Assembly: GCF_030408835.1 (NCBI RefSeq)
Contig: NZ_CP047357.1
Span: 806,001 to 870,000, forward strand
Source of the DNA: Corynebacterium freneyi
GTDB lineage: Bacteria; Actinomycetota; Actinomycetes; Mycobacteriales; Mycobacteriaceae
Reading direction: 5' to 3'
DNA: 64,000 nucleotides
The translations under genes were made by a program, and so were the position numbers. Shown one piece after another: positions 1 through 8,054 of the stretch (positions within the stretch are counted from its first letter, which is position 1; each line of letters starts with the position of its first letter). The notes beneath the pieces are model-generated. The model made no database searches. It was not told where the DNA came from and was given only the letters and a program-made list of their open reading frames with translations.

Positions 1-593
1 GCGGCGTCGCGTTGCGGGGCGACGAAGCCGATGCCCAGCAGGGTGAAGCCCATCAGCCAGGGGGCGATGAGCTGGATCAGGGACATGCCGAAGTTGCCGA
101 TGCCGGCCTGCAGTCCGAGCGCCGTGCCGGACATGCGCTTGGGGAAGAAATAGCCGGTCGACGGCATGTAACCCGAGAAGCAGCCGCCGCCGATGCCGGT
201 CATCAGGGCCAGCACGACGAGCCACCAGTAGGGGGTCGACGGGTCGGTGACGGCGAAGCCCCAGCCGAGCATCGGCACCGCGAGCAGCAGCGAGGTGATG
301 CCGACGAGCTTGCGGGTGCCCAGAACGGGCGGCAGGAACATGTAGATCAGGCGGATCGCGCCGCCGGAGAGTCCGGGCAGTGCCGCGAGCCAGTACAACT
401 GGCTGGGCGACAGGTCGAAACCGATGTCGTTGAGTTTGGGGGCGATCGCCGAGACGAGGAACCAGACCGCGAAGGCCAGGATCATGGAGAAGGTGGTGAT
501 GCTCAGCGTTCGCCAGGCGATGCTTTTGTCCCAGGCTGCTTCATCTTCGGGGTTCCAGCCTTGGATCACTCGGCCGGAGGTGTCGATGGACAT
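1..593 (-). CDS. narK: NarK-type nitrate/nitrite MFS transporter, N-terminal part
   Basis: N-terminal 197 residues of a major-facilitator nitrate/nitrite transporter; the rest lies beyond the window start. The protein begins MSIDTSGRVIQGWNPEDEAA and shows several hydrophobic helices, the segment FSGYMPSTGYFFPKR and the NarK-type nitrate signature QAGIGNFG near residue 175. ATG at 593 is chosen because the N-terminus then aligns with corynebacterial NarK and a GAGG lies just upstream; a GTG 42 bases further up is also in frame. It diverges from mog, which makes a molybdoenzyme. In corynebacteria narK usually heads narKGHJI, so nar structural genes probably follow outside the window (inference). 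Confidence 0.93.
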   Translation of the reverse strand, partial: MSIDTSGRVIQGWNPEDEAAWDKSIAWRTLSITTFSMILAFAVWFLVSAIAPKLNDIGFDLSPSQLYWLAALPGLSGGAIRLIYMFLPPVLGTRKLVGITSLLLAVPMLGWGFAVTDPSTPYWWLVVLALMTGIGGGCFSGYMPSTGYFFPKRMSGTALGLQAGIGNFGMSLIQLIAPWLMGFTLLGIGFVAPQRDA

Positions 594-845
594 GCGGGCC
601 TCAATTCCGTGTTGGCGGAGATAACCGGTGCGCACGATTGCCGGCCCTCCGGCGCTTCTGAGTTGATTGCACTCACAAATATCGTAACTTGGATGCGTAA
701 ATTCGTCCAGATCAAAAGCGCAGGTCATTGGGTTATTTTCGCAACATGCGTGTTGTCGAATTGAAGGGCATATGATCGAAACATGGCCGATAAGGACATT
801 GAAAGAAACATGGCCGACATGTCCGATGGGGAGCCTTAAGGAACC
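594..845. promoter_or_regulatory. narK-mog divergent intergenic region
   Basis: This 252-bp gap must carry the promoters for narK and mog. It is AT-richer than its surroundings and contains a short palindrome, CAACA-TGCG-TGTTG, at 742-755 that could be an operator. It does not match the GlxR/Crp consensus. The right half contains a mini-ORF at 783-839 described separately. No promoter boxes can be named with confidence. Confidence 0.4.
783..839 (+). other. 18-codon leader mini-ORF upstream of mog, same 9-aa repeat
   Basis: ATG at 783 opens MADKDIERNMADMSDGEP, ending with TAA at 837-839, seven bases before the mog start. Its first nine residues resemble the first two 9-residue units of mog (MNDRNVERI and MAGKDVEMN), and it is in the same frame as mog. 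It may be a translated leader or a duplicated 5' end of mog. Translation is not shown by the sequence alone; the RBS is weak. Confidence 0.35.
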
Positions 846-899
846 ATGAACGATAGGAACGTTGAAAGAATCATGGCCGGCAAGGACGTTGAAATGAAC
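783..899 (+). repeat. Degenerate 27-bp direct repeat at the mog 5' end
   Basis: Units beginning at 783, 810 (partial), 846 and 873 share the pattern ATGGCCGATAAGGACATTGA with variations, spaced exactly 27 bp within each pair. The units start with ATG, so the repeat creates alternative start codons at 783, 810, 846 and 873. Confidence 0.6.
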
Positions 900-1529
900 G
901 AAATGCATTCCGCGCATTCGCAGAATTCGAATCGAACGGAGGGCGATGGTTCGCCCGCGTCGGGCGCGCACGGGAACTCGGGAAACGGGGCCGGTGCCGG
1001 TTCCGACGGGATCGTCGAAAAGCAGCTCGCGCCGATGGAGGGGGAGGTGCCGGGCGTGGTCATCACCGTCAGCGATCGTTGTGCCGCCGGTACTCGCCCC
1101 GACAAGTCCGGGCCGCGGGCCGTCGAGGCGCTCGCCGCGCATGGCGTCGTGTGCCCCGAGCCGGTCGTCGTGACCGATGACGTGCCGGAAATCCGCGCCG
1201 CCATCGAAACCGCCCTGAACGGGGGCGCCCGGCTCGTATTCACGACCGGCGGCACCGGCGTCACGCCCCGCGACAACACTCCGGAGGCGACCGAGCCGTT
1301 CGTGGCCACGCGGCTGCCGGGGCTGGAAACGCAGATCCTCAACCATGGGCTGACCAAGACGCCGTTGGCCGGCCTGTCGCGCGGCATCGTCGGCGTGACC
1401 GGGCGTGGCGGGGACGCGGCCGTGATCGTCAACGCGCCGGGCAGCTCCGGTGGCGTGCGCGACGCCATCGAGGTCATCGGCCCGCTGATGCCGCATCTGC
1501 TGGAGCAGCTCGGCGGCGGCGATCACTGA
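846..1529 (+). CDS. mog: MogA/MoaB family molybdopterin adenylyltransferase
   Basis: Cytoplasmic enzyme that adenylates molybdopterin before molybdate insertion by MoeA. The protein is 227 residues. The MoCF-type domain occupies about residues 69-227, with VVITVSDRC at 71-79 and the family signature TTGGTGVTPRDNTPEAT at 133-149. The first 65 residues are a Ser/Gly/Asn-rich extension not needed for the fold and built partly from a 9-residue repeat, so the start is uncertain: ATG at 846 is used, but 873 and 903 are also possible. It lies between narK and the convergent mobA, as part of a Moco gene cluster. Confidence 0.88.
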   Translation: MNDRNVERIMAGKDVEMNEMHSAHSQNSNRTEGDGSPASGAHGNSGNGAGAGSDGIVEKQLAPMEGEVPGVVITVSDRCAAGTRPDKSGPRAVEALAAHGVVCPEPVVVTDDVPEIRAAIETALNGGARLVFTTGGTGVTPRDNTPEATEPFVATRLPGLETQILNHGLTKTPLAGLSRGIVGVTGRGGDAAVIVNAPGSSGGVRDAIEVIGPLMPHLLEQLGGGDH

Positions 1530-1915
1530 AGCGCCGCTTTGCGACGGGCCGCCGACGGGTTCAGCGGTGGCGGATGTCCGCACCGTCGGGGCCCGTTTCC
1601 TGGGGGTGGCGGCTTGCTGGACGAGTCGGCGGTGGAGCGATGACTCGGGCGTTATCGCCGTGTGAATCGCCCAAAACGACTCATTGACCGTTTCTGAATG
1701 CGCAGGTCAGGGGTCCGTAGAGTTCGGCGGGGTGAGTCGTTTTGGGCGATTTGGCCGTCGATGGTTAGCGGTGGGGCTGGTGTGGCGCATTGTCTGCCCA
1801 TGGCGCGTCATCGTGGCCCGTCAGTCACGGGCCGACACGCAACCAACGCCCGTTCGGAACACGGCTAACGCACGGCCGGCACGCGGCCGAGGCGAGCGTC
1901 GGCGATCGGCTTTCG
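1530..1915. other. 386-bp convergent gap between mog and mobA
   Basis: No credible gene is seen. The gap holds the perfect inverted repeat at 1665-1682/1734-1751 and otherwise unremarkable GC-rich sequence. Short open frames on both strands here lack recognisable domains, RBS or typical codon use. Confidence 0.6.
1665..1751. repeat. Perfect 18-bp inverted repeat with 51-bp spacer
   Basis: AATCGCCCAAAACGACTC at 1665-1682 is the exact reverse complement of GAGTCGTTTTGGGCGATT at 1734-1751. The arms are AT-richer than the surroundings. It lies in the convergent mog/mobA gap, so a transcription-ending or mobile (MITE-like) structure is possible. No flanking target duplication was recognised. Confidence 0.75.
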
Positions 1916-2656
1916 TCACAGTGGCGATTCGCGGCCATCCGGCGACATGCGCTCGAGTGCGATGACGTCGTCCGGGGTGTCGGCGTCGGTGGCCCACGCG
2001 GGCACGTCAACCGGGGTGAGGGGTAGGCCGCCGAGGAGCGCGCGCACGGATCGGTCGCGAACCCCGCCGGCGTTCTCTAGTCGGCGGATGGCGGCGCCCA
2101 GGGCATCGGAGTCGACGACGCATAGCAACCGTTGAATCCGGCCATCCGGCGTGACGGCCACCGCACCGACGGATGCGGCCGATGAGTCGGCGTCGCCCGT
2201 GAGTTTGGTGCGGGCGGAATCGGATGCGCCAACACCGGTGGACGTGGGTCCGCCGGAGTTGGACGCGGCGGCGACGAGATCGGGGAGAACCCTCGGAGCG
2301 AAGGGCGCGTCGCAGGCGAGGATGGCGACCAACGTGCCGGACGACAAAGGCCCGGCGTCGTAACCTGCGGCGATGCCGGCGGCGGGGCCACCGAAGGGAG
2401 GATCCTCGCGAACCAGGGTCACGCCGGTCGGGACGTCGGCGGGAACGGCGAGATCCGGCGGCCCCACGACGACGGCGGGCACGGACTGCGCGGCGAGTTC
2501 GCCGAGCACGTGGTCGATCATGCGGCGCCCCGCGACTACGACGTCCGGTTTCGACGCGCCGCCCATCCTTCGGCCGGTGCCGCCGGCCAACACGATGGCG
2601 AACGACGGCGGCAACTCGGCGGGCGCCCCGCGGTGGTCGTCGTAATGCATGGTCAC
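1916..2656 (-). CDS. mobA: Molybdenum cofactor guanylyltransferase MobA-like
   Basis: Predicted nucleotidyltransferase that attaches GMP to Mo-molybdopterin to form MGD, the cofactor form used by nitrate reductase. The protein is 246 residues. The N-terminal nucleotide-binding loop LAGGTGRRMGG lies at 23-33 with a following Lys-36, and an acidic metal-site motif ACDAPF at 114-119. The C-terminal third contains a Ser/Ala/Gly-rich insert before VAVTPDGRIQRLLCVVD. It is last in the moeA-moaC-mobA run, four bases after moaC, which suggests one transcript. A MobA-like CTP enzyme (MocA) is a less likely alternative given the neighbours. Confidence 0.88.
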   Translation of the reverse strand: MTMHYDDHRGAPAELPPSFAIVLAGGTGRRMGGASKPDVVVAGRRMIDHVLGELAAQSVPAVVVGPPDLAVPADVPTGVTLVREDPPFGGPAAGIAAGYDAGPLSSGTLVAILACDAPFAPRVLPDLVAAASNSGGPTSTGVGASDSARTKLTGDADSSAASVGAVAVTPDGRIQRLLCVVDSDALGAAIRRLENAGGVRDRSVRALLGGLPLTPVDVPAWATDADTPDDVIALERMSPDGRESPL

Positions 2657-2660
2657 GGTG

Positions 2661-3221
2661 CTATTCCGGGCGCACCCAGTCGCCGGACCGACCGCCGGAC
2701 TTGGCCACGATGCGGCAGTTCTCCATCGCGGCGGACCGGTCGACGCCCTTGACCATGTCGACGATCGCCAGCGCGGCGACGGTCACGGCGGTCAGCGCCT
2801 CCATCTCCACGCCGGTGCGGTCGGCGGTGCGGACCGTGGCGGTGAGCAGAACCCGGTCGTCGCCCCATTCGACGTCGACGATGCAGCCGTGCACGCCGAT
2901 GACGTGCGCCAACGGCAGCAGGTCGGGCACCTTTTTCGCGGCGGCGATGCCCGCGATGCGCGCCACTGCGGCGACGTCTCCCTTGGGGACGGTGCCGTCG
3001 CGCAGGGCCGCCATCACCGTCGGCGAGCACGTGACCTCGCCCTTCGCCGTCGCCGAGCGGACGGTCGGCTTCTTGGCGGTGACGTCGACCATGCGGGCCG
3101 AGCCGCGGGAGTCGAGGTGGGTGAAACCCATGGCTGGTTCGGTGGTTCGTTCGTCGGCGGCGCCGGCGGTGTTCGCAGTGTCGGTGGTGTCGGTGGTGGA
3201 GTCGTCGAGGGTGTCGCTCAT
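2661..3221 (-). CDS. moaC: Cyclic pyranopterin monophosphate synthase MoaC
   Basis: Second step of Moco synthesis: converts the MoaA product to cyclic pyranopterin monophosphate. The protein is 186 residues. The MoaC core from about residue 30 carries FTHLDSRGSARMVDV, the LLPLAHVIGVHGC segment and the catalytic GVEMEALTAVTVAAL...DMVKGVDR region. The first 30 residues are a Thr/Asp-rich extension. The ATG overlaps the moeA stop by four bases (ATGA), indicating translational coupling. Confidence 0.95.
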   Translation of the reverse strand: MSDTLDDSTTDTTDTANTAGAADERTTEPAMGFTHLDSRGSARMVDVTAKKPTVRSATAKGEVTCSPTVMAALRDGTVPKGDVAAVARIAGIAAAKKVPDLLPLAHVIGVHGCIVDVEWGDDRVLLTATVRTADRTGVEMEALTAVTVAALAIVDMVKGVDRSAAMENCRIVAKSGGRSGDWVRPE

Positions 3222-4597
3222 GAGTGTCGGTCCTTTTCGGGGCGCAGCGCGGGGTCGAGGGGGATGGCGGCGAGGTGGTCGCCGGGGGAAAACACGTCGG
3301 GTGCGTCGGCGCCGGCTTCGGGCAGCACGAGCAGTGCGTTCGCGCCGTGCAGGCTGGCGATTAAGTGCGATCCGAGCCCGCGTTCATGGACCGGGCGGGC
3401 GCGGCCGTCGACGACGGTGACGGGCACGAAGCGCATCTTGCCGCGCCGCGCCCGGAATTCGGCGTCGGCGATGACCTCGATGGTTTCCATTCCGGGGATC
3501 GCGGGCGCGGCGAGGTTCGCGGTCGGCCGGTCGTTTCGCTTGACGACGGCCTCTCCCGCCTCTCGTCCGGCCAGCTTCGCCAGGAGGGGTCGCAGGTACA
3601 GGATGGCGGAGACGAAGACGCTGACGGGGTTGCCGGGCAGGCCGAGCAGGACCGCGTCACCGACGCGGCCGCATGCCTGCGGGCCGCCGGGTTGTTGGCG
3701 GAGCCGGTGGAACCCGATGTCGGCGCGGCCCTCGGCGGCCAGTGTTTTCACTGGATCGAATGCGCCGGCGGAGATGCCGCCGGAGGTCACCACGACGTCG
3801 GCGTCGGCGGCGGCGCGGGCCAGCGCGTCGGCCAGTTCATCGGCGGTGTCGCCGCTGGCCCGGACGACGGTGACGTCGGCTCCCCAGCCGCGGGCGAGGG
3901 TGGTCATCAGGATGGTGTTGGAATCGGGGATCTGGCCGGGACCGGGTGCTTCACCGGGGGCGACGAGTTCGGCGCCGGTGGCCACGACGGCCACCCGCGG
4001 GCGGGCGAAGACGCGCAACGTGCCGTGTCCGATGCTCGCCGCCGAGGCCAGCGCCGCGGCGGAGAGCACGTCTCCGGTGCGCAACACGACGTCTCCGACA
4101 TCGACGTCTTCGCCGGCCGGTCGGATGTGGACGCCGGCTCGAACCCGTCCGGTGACGTCGGCGGTCAGGGTGACGGTCGTCGGGCAGGACCGCGGTCCGG
4201 GAGCGGAGTCGGTGTCCTCCACCGGGATGATGGCGTCGGCGCCGTCGGGGACGGGGGCGCCGGTCATGATTCGAGCCGCCGTCCCCTGTTCCAGCGGCCC
4301 CGGCCACGTGCCCGCCGGAACATCGGCGGAGACGGGGAGGGTGACGCCGACTCCGGACGCCATGTCGGCTGTGCGCACGGCGAACCCGTCCATGGCCGAG
4401 TTGGTGAATGGCGGGACGGGCAGTGTCGCGGCGACATCATCGGCCAGGATCAGTCCCGCGCAGTCCGCCAGCGGCAGGGTGGTCGGGGCGGGGGCGGGGA
4501 CGTCGTCAAGCACGACGGCCAGGTACTGCTCGACGGTCAACGGCGTGGACGGGGAGCGTCCGGGGGCTGCATCGTCGCCGGTCACGGTGGGGTTCAT
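3218..4597 (-). CDS. moeA: Molybdopterin molybdenumtransferase MoeA
   Basis: Inserts molybdate into adenylated molybdopterin. The protein is 459 residues, the usual MoeA length, from ATG 4597 (MNPTVTGDDAAPGRSPSTPL). Visible motifs are FTNSAMDGFAVR, RIMTGAPVPDGADAIIPVED, SNTILMTTLARGWGADV, TSGGISAGAFDPV and GLPGNPVSVFVSAILYLRP. The frame stays open past 4597, but that would overlap moaE. An AAAGG lies about 13 bases upstream. Only 34 bp separate this start from the divergent moaE start, so promoter space is minimal. Confidence 0.93.
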   Translation of the reverse strand: MNPTVTGDDAAPGRSPSTPLTVEQYLAVVLDDVPAPAPTTLPLADCAGLILADDVAATLPVPPFTNSAMDGFAVRTADMASGVGVTLPVSADVPAGTWPGPLEQGTAARIMTGAPVPDGADAIIPVEDTDSAPGPRSCPTTVTLTADVTGRVRAGVHIRPAGEDVDVGDVVLRTGDVLSAAALASAASIGHGTLRVFARPRVAVVATGAELVAPGEAPGPGQIPDSNTILMTTLARGWGADVTVVRASGDTADELADALARAAADADVVVTSGGISAGAFDPVKTLAAEGRADIGFHRLRQQPGGPQACGRVGDAVLLGLPGNPVSVFVSAILYLRPLLAKLAGREAGEAVVKRNDRPTANLAAPAIPGMETIEVIADAEFRARRGKMRFVPVTVVDGRARPVHERGLGSHLIASLHGANALLVLPEAGADAPDVFSPGDHLAAIPLDPALRPEKDRHS

Positions 4598-4631
4598 CGC
4601 GGCATCATCGCCTTTCGGGCACCATGGTGGG
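4598..4631. promoter_or_regulatory. 34-bp divergent moeA/moaE start region
   Basis: The ATG of moeA (4597, minus) and the GTG of moaE (4632, plus) face away from each other across 34 bases. There is no room here for two full sigma-70-type promoters plus leaders, so promoters must overlap the coding sequences or produce leaderless transcripts. Confidence 0.45.
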
Positions 4632-5063
4632 GTGATTGAGATTGTAGGGGCGGGAGTTTCCGAGTCGCCGTTGGATCCGGCCGAGGCGTCGGCTGCGGTG
4701 GGTGACGATCGCGCTGGGGCGGTGGTGTCCTTCACGGGCGTGGTGCGCAATCACGACGGTGGCCGGGCGGTCGACCGGATCGAGTACAGCTGTCATCCGA
4801 AGGCCGGCGAGGTCATCGAGTCCATCGCGGCGAAGTGCGCGGAGGCGTTCGAGGGCCGCGGCGTGCACCGCCTGTGGGTGGGGCATCGCGTGGGCGAGCT
4901 CGCCGTCGGTGACGTCGCGTTCCTGGTCGCCGTTTCCGCATCGCACCGCGCCGAAGCGTTCGAGGCGTGCAGTTGGCTGGTCGAGGAGGTCAAGCGCGAC
5001 ATCCCCGTGTGGAAGCGCCAGGTCTTTCCCGATGGCAGTCACGAGTGGTCGAACAGCGCGTGA
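4632..5063 (+). CDS. moaE: Molybdopterin synthase catalytic subunit MoaE
   Basis: Large subunit of molybdopterin synthase, which transfers sulfur from thiocarboxylated MoaD to cyclic pyranopterin. The protein is 143 residues from GTG 4632. It shows the family segments GAVVSFTGVVRNHDGGR, IEYSCHPKAGEVI, HRVGELAVGDVAFLVAVSASHR and the active-site region DIPVWKRQVFPDG. It is the only plus-strand gene between moeA and moaD, so the Moco set is split over both strands. The start is fixed by the family N-terminus; the RBS is poor. Confidence 0.93.
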   Translation: MIEIVGAGVSESPLDPAEASAAVGDDRAGAVVSFTGVVRNHDGGRAVDRIEYSCHPKAGEVIESIAAKCAEAFEGRGVHRLWVGHRVGELAVGDVAFLVAVSASHRAEAFEACSWLVEEVKRDIPVWKRQVFPDGSHEWSNSA

Positions 5064-5086
5064 CCGCGTCGGTTGCGGCGCTTTCT

Positions 5087-5097
5087 GCTTGACGACG
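5087..5097 (-). repeat. CGTCGTCAAGC word, intergenic copy between moaE and moaD
   Basis: One of 13 exact copies of this 11-mer in the window, here between convergent genes and so not explained by coding. The following bases (in motif orientation) are AGAAAG. Confidence 0.6.
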
Positions 5098-5118
5098 ACC
5101 GCCCGCACCCCGTTCGTC

Positions 5119-5412
5119 CTATCCGCCGGCGAAGGGCGGGAGGACGTCGATCTGGTCGGCGGTGGCGGGGCGGTCCAGGTCGCGGACCAGTTCGCCCGCG
5201 GCGAAGACGGCGGAACCGTCGACGATGCGGGCTAGCCGGTCGTTGCCTTCGGCCGAGCGGCGCAGCACATCCCGGTAGGTGTCGCCGTCGTGGACGGTGA
5301 CGTCGATGCGCGGTTGTCCGGCGGCTTCGGCGGCGGAGGCGAAGAACGTCAGCACGGCCGTGCGAGCGGCAGTGGGCGCGGTGTGCCCCGTGGTCGTGGA
5401 AGGTTCGGTCAT
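5119..5412 (-). CDS. moaD: Molybdopterin synthase sulfur carrier subunit MoaD
   Basis: Ubiquitin-fold sulfur carrier. The protein is 97 residues and ends PPFAGG; the terminal Gly-Gly is the site of thiocarboxylation and insertion into MoaE. The preceding VFAAGELVRDLDRPATADQIDVL matches the MoaD C-terminal half. The first 18 residues are Thr/Ala-rich. A GAGGAGC lies seven bases before the ATG. It follows moaA by about 50 bases on the same strand and is probably cotranscribed. Confidence 0.93.
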   Translation of the reverse strand: MTEPSTTTGHTAPTAARTAVLTFFASAAEAAGQPRIDVTVHDGDTYRDVLRRSAEGNDRLARIVDGSAVFAAGELVRDLDRPATADQIDVLPPFAGG

Positions 5413-5461
5413 GGGGTGCTCCTCGGGTGGTGGTTCGGGTTTCTCGCCGCGGTGGCGGGCG

Positions 5462-6601
5462 TTATCCGCCGATGGCGGACATGCCGCGGTCGGGTTGCAG
5501 GAACGTCGGGTCGTCGATGCCGTGGCCGGGTGCCTTGGCGGCCATTTCGCCGGCCCACGCCGCAGCGATGTCGTCGTCGGTGGCGCCGTCGCGCATCAGG
5601 TCGCGCAAGGGGCGTTCGGTGCGGGAAAAGAGGCAATTGCGGATTGCCCCGTCGGACGTCAGCCGCGTGCGGTCGCAGGCGCCGCAGAACGGCTTGGTCA
5701 CCGACGCGATTATGCCGACTTCGCCGCCGCGGTGGGCGGTGCCGGTGTGCTTGCCGACGCCCGCCGACACGTCCCACAGCGCCGCCGGGGCATCGCCGTG
5801 GGGCGTGGCAGACGGGGACAGGTCGAATTCGGTGCTGAGGTCGGAGAGGATCCGCTCGGCCGTGATCATCGAATCGCGCAGCCACTGGCCCTTGGGGCCC
5901 AGCGGCATTTCTTCGATGAACCGCAGCTGGTAGCCGCGCTCGAGGCAGAAATGCAGCAGTTCCACGGCCTGATCGTGGTTGCGGCCGGGCATGAGCACCG
6001 TGTTGATCTTGATCGGCGACAATCCCGACCGTTGGGCCGCTTCGAGTCCGCGCAGGACGTCGTCAAGCCTGTCCCGTCGCGCCAGCAGACCGTACGTGTC
6101 CGGTCTGATGGAGTCGAGGGAGACGTTGACCCGGTCGAGGCCCGCCGCGGCGAGACGGTCGGCCTGCCCGGCGAGCAGCACACCATTGGTGGTCAGCGCG
6201 GTCTCGGGGACGCGGCCCTCGTCGGTGCGCAGCTGCTTCGTCGCGGCGATGATGTCGACGAGCCCCGGACGCAGCAGCGGTTCGCCGCCGGTGAAACGGA
6301 TCTCGCGGATGCCCAGGCGCTCGACGCCCAGGGTGATCAGACGGATGATCTCGTCGTCGGTGAGCAGATCGCGGCCGGGGATCCACTCCATGCCCTCGGC
6401 CGGCATGCAATAGGTGCAGCGCAGATTGCAGCGGTCGGTGACGCTGACGCGCAGGTCGCGGGCGACGCGGCCATGTGCGTCCACGAGCCGGGTCGCGGGG
6501 GCGGGCGGAGCGTCGGCGGCGGCGCCGCGGCCGGGGGTCGGCGCAGAGCGCGGAACGGCGCCCGACATGACGTCGGGGCCTCCGGACACATGCGCGTTCA
6601 T
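5462..6601 (-). CDS. moaA: GTP 3',8-cyclase MoaA (radical SAM)
   Basis: First step of Moco synthesis, turning GTP into 3',8-cyclo-GTP with two [4Fe-4S] clusters. The protein is 379 residues from ATG 6601. The radical-SAM motif is DRCNLRCTYCMPAEG (Cys 58, 62, 65); the C-terminal cluster is in FCGACDRTRLTSDGAIRNC, and the chain ends in the required Gly-Gly (SAIGG). RFTGGEPLLRPG is the glycine-rich SAM-binding segment. The first 35 residues are an Ala/Pro-rich extension. The open frame runs upstream into antisense nadD, which is not coding. Confidence 0.96.
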   Translation of the reverse strand: MNAHVSGGPDVMSGAVPRSAPTPGRGAAADAPPAPATRLVDAHGRVARDLRVSVTDRCNLRCTYCMPAEGMEWIPGRDLLTDDEIIRLITLGVERLGIREIRFTGGEPLLRPGLVDIIAATKQLRTDEGRVPETALTTNGVLLAGQADRLAAAGLDRVNVSLDSIRPDTYGLLARRDRLDDVLRGLEAAQRSGLSPIKINTVLMPGRNHDQAVELLHFCLERGYQLRFIEEMPLGPKGQWLRDSMITAERILSDLSTEFDLSPSATPHGDAPAALWDVSAGVGKHTGTAHRGGEVGIIASVTKPFCGACDRTRLTSDGAIRNCLFSRTERPLRDLMRDGATDDDIAAAWAGEMAAKAPGHGIDDPTFLQPDRGMSAIGG

Positions 6602-6745
6602 GTGTCCGATGGTACGGATGGGCGCCGCATCCGACAATTGCGAGTCGCAAATCAGTATTTGGGTGGTGGTTCGGGTCGCTCCCGCCGGTGAAATGCGGTC
6701 ACCGGCGATTATCGGGCGCCACCTGCGGCGGGTACGATCTCCGCC

Positions 6746-7528
6746 ATGTCGGGAGACCATGACAAGGCAATGCGGGCGACCGCGGCGGAAGCGGGCGACG
6801 TCGTCAAGCGAAACGAGCCGACCCCGCCGCGTGCGCTGACGGCGCGCGCGGACCGCCCGCGGCGCATCGGCGTGATGGGCGGCACGTTCGACCCGATCCA
6901 CAACGGCCACCTCGTCGCCGCCAGCGAAGTCGCCGACCGGTTCGACCTGGACAGCGTCATTTTCGTGCCCACCGGCGAGCCGTGGCAGAAGCGCGACCGG
7001 CGCGTGACGGACTCCGAGGACCGCTACCTGATGACGGTCATCGCCACCGCCTCCAACCCGCGGTTCACGGTGTCGCGCGTCGACATCGACCGCCCCGGCG
7101 CGACGTACACCATCGACACGCTCAACGACCTCGGCGCCCAGTTCCCCGGCGACGAACTTTTCTTCATCACCGGCGCCGACGCGCTGCAGAAGATCGTCAC
7201 GTGGCGGGACTGGGAGAAGATGTTCGACGCCGCCACCTTCGTCGGCGTCAACCGTCCGGGGTTCCACCTCGACGAAGATGACCTGCCCGACGTCGACCGC
7301 GCCCGCCTGCACCTGGTCGACATCCCCGCCATGGCGATCTCGTCGACCGACTGCCGCACGCGCGCCGCGGAGGGCAGGCCGGTCTGGTATCTCGTACCCG
7401 ACGGCGTGGTGCAGTACATTGCCAAAAGGGGCTTGTACCAGGATGTGCCCGCCGACCGGGCCGCCGACCGACGAGCCCGTGACCTCCCGCCCGCCGGCGG
7501 GGACGAAGACGAAAACTACGGGAGCTGA
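6746..7528 (+). CDS. nadD: Nicotinate-nucleotide adenylyltransferase
   Basis: Makes nicotinate adenine dinucleotide from NaMN and ATP in NAD synthesis. The protein is 260 residues. The nucleotidyltransferase signature [11 protein letters not shown] is at 45-55 and the second motif ISSTDCR is near residue 198. A 37-residue N-terminal extension and a C-terminal tail after GLYQDVPAD make it longer than most NadD; a later start is possible. It leads the nadD-rsfS-gpgP-degV series, conserved in actinobacteria. Here moaA, rather than proA, lies upstream. Confidence 0.94.
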   Translation: MSGDHDKAMRATAAEAGDVVKRNEPTPPRALTARADRPRRIGVMGGTFDPIHNGHLVAASEVADRFDLDSVIFVPTGEPWQKRDRRVTDSEDRYLMTVIATASNPRFTVSRVDIDRPGATYTIDTLNDLGAQFPGDELFFITGADALQKIVTWRDWEKMFDAATFVGVNRPGFHLDEDDLPDVDRARLHLVDIPAMAISSTDCRTRAAEGRPVWYLVPDGVVQYIAKRGLYQDVPADRAADRRARDLPPAGGDEDENYGS

Positions 7529-7537
7529 ATTCCACTC

Positions 7538-7996
7538 GTGACCGCATCCACCGAGGCCGCCACCCTGGCCACCATCGCCGCCCGGGCCGCCGACCGCATG
7601 AAGGGCGAGGACATCGCCGTCATCGACGTGTCGGGGCCGCTGGTGATCACCGACGCGTTCGTCCTGGTCAGCGCCGACAACGAGCGTCTGGTTTCCGCGA
7701 TCGTCGACGAGGTCGAGGATGACCTGCGCGACGCCGGCGTCAAGCCCGTGCGCCGCGAGGGCGTCCGCGAGGGCCGGTGGGCGCTGCTGGATTACGGCGT
7801 GCTCGTCGTCCACGTGTTCCGCGACGAGGAGCGCGATTTCTACGGCCTGGATCGCCTGTGGAAGGACTGCCCGCGCATCGAGGTCGAAGGCGTCGAGCAG
7901 ACTCCGGTGACGGGTTCGGCGGATGCGTCGCACCATGCGCGGTCCATCGACGAGATTCCGCTGGCCGCGCCGGGGCCGGACGCCGACGAGCTGTAG
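7538..7996 (+). CDS. rsfS: Ribosomal silencing factor RsfS (Iojap family)
   Basis: Binds L14 of the 50S subunit and blocks subunit joining in starvation. The protein is 152 residues from GTG 7538. The family core is DVSGPLVITDAFVLVSADNE, RREGVREGRWALLDYGVLVVHVF and ERDFYGLDRLWKDCP. A 30-residue tail after IEVEGVEQ is not conserved. It follows nadD by nine bases and precedes the phosphatase gene, the usual order. Confidence 0.95.
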   Translation: MTASTEAATLATIAARAADRMKGEDIAVIDVSGPLVITDAFVLVSADNERLVSAIVDEVEDDLRDAGVKPVRREGVREGRWALLDYGVLVVHVFRDEERDFYGLDRLWKDCPRIEVEGVEQTPVTGSADASHHARSIDEIPLAAPGPDADEL

Positions 7997-8054
7997 GCCG
8001 CGCGTCCCGCTTCACCCCGCCCCAATCCAGCCCGACCCCAGGAAGGACGTGCCG

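Noticed and set aside
742..755. Palindrome as a GlxR/Crp or Fnr site
   Set aside because: It does not fit TGTGA-N6-TCACA or the Fnr consensus; it is recorded only as a possible operator.
12..764. Plus-strand open frame of 250 codons over narK
   Set aside because: It is antisense to clear NarK sequence and its Gly/Asp/Arg/His-rich translation has no domain.
5279..6691. Long open frames antisense to moaA, lepA, hsdR, the por genes and others
   Set aside because: They lie opposite genes with clear family motifs, have Arg/Gly/His-heavy compositions typical of antisense GC-rich DNA, and lack RBS and domains.
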